From assembly GCA_045543555.1 (NCBI GenBank), contig JAZQMQ010000007.1:18220-82219 (forward strand): a stretch of DNA of 64,000 nt. The letters are read 5' to 3'. Below the pieces are notes generated by a model. That model saw only the letters and a program-made list of their open reading frames with translations, made no database searches and was not told where the DNA came from. This document shows, piece after piece, positions 61,768 through 64,000 of this stretch (its first letter is position 1; each line of letters begins with the position of its first letter). The DNA comes from Colimorpha_A sp045543555 (lineage in GTDB: Bacteria > Bacillota > Clostridia > Oscillospirales > CAG-272). A program made the position numbers and the translations under genes.

Positions 61768-63375
61768 TTAGAAATAGTCGTCCGCGCTTGTCGCTGACGA
61801 TTTTTTCTTATCAAAATACCTGACCGTAACTACTATCGCAGCAACAACTATAGCAAACGCAACAACGGCGCCTGCAATATAAAATACGATCTTATTATCC
61901 ATCGGAGCCTCTATCAGCTTTCCGTTCTGCGATATCACAAGCCCGTTATTGTTATACAGCGCAAAACGATCATTGACAACAACGCTGTCATCGTCAATAA
62001 TGAGTATCGTATCCCCGACACTCTCCTTATATTCGTATCCGTTATCTGTAACAATGCCGCAACTGATCTTTACTATCTGCTTATTGTATTCCCAACCTTC
62101 AAGAACGTGAAGAGCGTGTAAATTATCCTCGCTCAAAACAACAAAGAAATCATTATCTGAATCAATATAACCATTCTTGGTCATATTAACCTTACCGTGA
62201 TTAAGAATACCGTCACCTGCAACATTTGCTCGATTGGAGTGGTAATTTCCTCCCACAAGCATCATTTCACCCAGATTATACACTCCACCGCCAAATTCGG
62301 CTTTTCCAAGCGTTACGGATCCACCGTTAGATTCGATCTTTCCCTGCTTATCATTATAAATATTGCCGCCATAAACAGCCTTGCCTATTTGCATTGAGCT
62401 GTTTTGTTCAAGAGTAAGTTTTCCGTTATTGTAAATGTTTCCGCCGTTTTTGGCTGTGCTATTTTCCAATGATCCGGCTGTGAAAATGAGATCTGCAACA
62501 TTATATATGCCTCCGCCTTCTCCGTTTTCGGCAGCACACAAGCTAATACTTCCGCCAAGAATCTCACAGCTATTTTCATTATAAACAGCACCACCCAGAC
62601 GAGCCTTACACTCCGTTGCTGTAGATGATGCATATTTCATTTCAGATGCATTATAAATCGCACCGCCCTTATCGGCAACGCATTTTTTGAACTCTGTACC
62701 TATAAACGTTGCTTTACCGCCATTATAAACAGCGCCTCCGATGTCGGACGAGCACTCTGTTATGATTCCGGATGCCAAAACCGATTCTCCTTCACTGTAT
62801 ATAGCCCCACCGGAAACTACTGCTCTGCACTTTTCGAACTTGCCTCCGTATAAAAGAAGCTCACCCTTGTTGATTATCGCACCACCCGATGCAGTGGTAA
62901 CTACGTTCTTGAATACAGTTCCGCTGTATATTGCCAGTCTTGCTTTACTTTCAATCGATATTACCGCACCGTTTCTGCTGACTTCCCTTCCGTCGAAGGT
63001 CGTATCGACCGTGGTGCTTCCTTCGGGATTGCCGAAAACGACTATCGTATTCTCTCCGCTGATCTCAAAATAGCTTCCTTCCTTGTAGGAGGCAGTAATA
63101 GTTGATCCTGCGCCATATATTACGTACTCTCCCGAGGTTATATTTACGGCGGCAGACAGATCAATATTTTCAAAGATCTGAATAGCAACAGTTTCGCCCT
63201 TATCATTCTTTTTTAACGTTGCTGTTTCTTCTCCGCCAAGTGCAGCATAAAGCTCATCGTAGCTTGTAACGGTTCCGCCGGGTACAGCTGTTGCACTCGC
63301 GGCACTGAATACAATTGGAAGAGATGCAAATATAAATAAAACCGCAAATATTGTTATAACTACTTTTTTTAACAT
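61768..63375 (-). CDS. Secreted right-handed beta-helix surface protein with C-terminal membrane anchor
   Basis: A 535-aa protein: signal peptide (about 1-30), an N-terminal domain, then about ten short glycine-rich repeats (GGAIINKGELLLYGGKFEKC, GGAVYNGGKATFIGTEFKKC, GGGIYNVADLIFTAGSLENS) of a right-handed parallel beta-helix (residues about 160-400), a small domain, and a C-terminal membrane helix (about 500-521) with a basic tail. Such pectin-lyase-like repeats occur in adhesins and glycan-binding surface proteins; no catalytic residues are seen. The cysteines spaced through the repeats (ECSSDIGG, KCVADKGG) form a regular ladder. Confidence 0.78.
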   Translation of the reverse strand: MLKKVVITIFAVLFIFASLPIVFSAASATAVPGGTVTSYDELYAALGGEETATLKKNDKGETVAIQIFENIDLSAAVNITSGEYVIYGAGSTITASYKEGSYFEISGENTIVVFGNPEGSTTVDTTFDGREVSRNGAVISIESKARLAIYSGTVFKNVVTTASGGAIINKGELLLYGGKFEKCRAVVSGGAIYSEGESVLASGIITECSSDIGGAVYNGGKATFIGTEFKKCVADKGGAIYNASEMKYASSTATECKARLGGAVYNENSCEILGGSISLCAAENGEGGGIYNVADLIFTAGSLENSTAKNGGNIYNNGKLTLEQNSSMQIGKAVYGGNIYNDKQGKIESNGGSVTLGKAEFGGGVYNLGEMMLVGGNYHSNRANVAGDGILNHGKVNMTKNGYIDSDNDFFVVLSEDNLHALHVLEGWEYNKQIVKISCGIVTDNGYEYKESVGDTILIIDDDSVVVNDRFALYNNNGLVISQNGKLIEAPMDNKIVFYIAGAVVAFAIVVAAIVVTVRYFDKKKSSATSADDYF

Positions 63376-63408
63376 TAATTTGAACCATCCAAAAATTGAT
63401 TTTTTAAC

Positions 63409-63437
63409 ATTATAGCACCGTTAATTTTCAATGTCAA
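63409..63437 (-). promoter_or_regulatory. Promoter of the beta-helix gene
   Basis: Minus strand: TTGACA (63437-63432), 17-base spacer, TATAAT (63414-63409). Confidence 0.85.
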
Positions 63438-63725
63438 ACGGTTTTCTTTATATTTTTGAATTATTTTCTGCAAAAATGTACTTTTTTTCAACATTTTATG
63501 AATATATTGCAACGCGCAGGTTCATTTCTTGCATTTTTATAAACTTTCGGTATTTGATGCCTTATTTTTTGCATTTTTTAAAAATTAAAATTTCATAACA
63601 ATAAATTAACAATTCATTAATCATTTTTTTTACAGTTGTTGTATAATTATCATGGGGTAAGATGTGGAAGCAAATTGTCCCATTAATGTGAAATGTTATT
63701 TATTACTATAAAAGGAGATTGTAAA
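63438..63725 (+). promoter_or_regulatory. AT-rich upstream region of the PEP carboxykinase gene
   Basis: Very AT-rich with many T runs and no reading frame. A TATAAT at 63642-63647 is the best -10, but no good -35 sits at 17 bases. Downstream of it, ATGGG (63653-63657) and CCCAT (63679-63683) could form the base of a small leader hairpin before AAAGGAG and the ATG. Regulation cannot be deduced. Confidence 0.4.
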
Positions 63726-64000
63726 ATGACCAAGAACGTACACGTACTCAGTTGGATCGACGAGATGGCTGCAATGACACAGCCCGACAAGATCGTCTGG
63801 ATCGACGGCACTGAAGAACAGGCAGAGGCACTTCGCGCTGAGGCATGCTCGACAGGCGAGCTTACCAAGCTTAACCCCGAGCTTCTCCCTAACTGCTATC
63901 TCCACCGCACCGCAATAAACGACGTTGCACGTGTTGAGGGCCGCACCTACATCTGCACCCCCACCAAGGAAGAGGCAGGTAACATCAATAACTGGATGGA
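63726..64000 (+). CDS. Phosphoenolpyruvate carboxykinase (GTP), N-terminal part
   Basis: The first 91 residues of a longer protein cut by the window end. The sequence begins MTKNVHVLSWIDEMAAMTQP with DKIVWIDGTEEQAEALR, LLPNCYLHRTAINDVARVEGRTYICT and EEAGNINNWM, typical of the N-terminus of GTP-dependent PEP carboxykinase (PckG, ~600 aa), which interconverts oxaloacetate and phosphoenolpyruvate. ATG 63726 follows AAAGGAG. In anaerobic gut Clostridia it often works toward oxaloacetate for fermentation. Codon bias is strong, consistent with high expression. The active-site loops are outside the window. Confidence 0.9.
   Translation, partial: MTKNVHVLSWIDEMAAMTQPDKIVWIDGTEEQAEALRAEACSTGELTKLNPELLPNCYLHRTAINDVARVEGRTYICTPTKEEAGNINNWM

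Overview
The window reads as chromosomal DNA of a low-to-moderate G+C Bacillota bacterium, most likely a member of the Clostridia. The signs are a division-cell wall (dcw) cluster ending in ftsZ, AGGAGG-type ribosome binding sites, many U-tailed intrinsic terminators, near-consensus TTGACA-N17-TATAAT promoters, both GluRS and GlnRS, a BMP-type nucleoside ABC transporter, LysM-GH18 and sigma-G-like sequences, and tRNA genes with encoded CCA. There is no phage, insertion sequence, CRISPR array or rRNA. Species cannot be named from this sequence alone.

Layout. 1-5083: end of mraY, then ftsW, murG, ftsQ/divIB and ftsZ (lipid II synthesis, septal glycan polymerisation, divisome and Z-ring). 5.1-10 kb: tRNA-Lys, a FabG-like reductase on the minus strand, a membrane HtrA protease followed by a response regulator and sensor kinase (a plausible envelope-stress unit). 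10-15 kb: a four-helix protein, a serine hydrolase, an Mrp-type Fe-S carrier, and a membrane PpiC foldase behind an unusually structured leader. 15.2-19.2 kb: MBL hydrolase, gltX and glnS in one operon. 19.3-25.3 kb: surface-protein island with two zinc-ribbon/TM/YD-repeat paralogues, a transglutaminase-like protein on an 18-copy acidic stalk, and an Ig/SLH-like secreted protein. 25.4-29.1 kb: RluA pseudouridine synthase, DUF3810 protein, ABC-F protein with a degenerate second ATPase site. 29.2-37.4 kb (minus): tandemly duplicated GH106-like glycosidases and a degenerate M23 protein. 37.5-42.1 kb: OGG DNA glycosylase, CDF cation exporter, zinc-ribbon protein, second ABC-F protein, tRNA-Thr. 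42.3-48.7 kb: broken GNAT gene, then a minus-strand operon xpt-bmp-ATPase-permease-permease for purine nucleoside uptake and salvage. 48.7-56 kb: surface protein, LysM-GH18 hydrolase, membrane proteins, RluC-like synthase, apolipoprotein N-acyltransferase. 56-64 kb: truncated sigG, ECF sigma with a membrane partner, DUF711/ACT pair, SpoU methyltransferase, beta-helix surface protein, and the start of GTP-dependent PEP carboxykinase.

The most unusual items are the tandem zinc-ribbon/YD-repeat proteins, the hairpin-rich leader before the foldase gene, the sigma-G gene cut off inside region 2, an M23 protein lacking two key active-site residues, and an ABC-F protein whose second nucleotide site lacks the Walker A lysine and has Gln for the catalytic Glu. 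No complete new multi-gene defence or metabolic system could be demonstrated. All domain calls are from reading the sequence; no database search was run.
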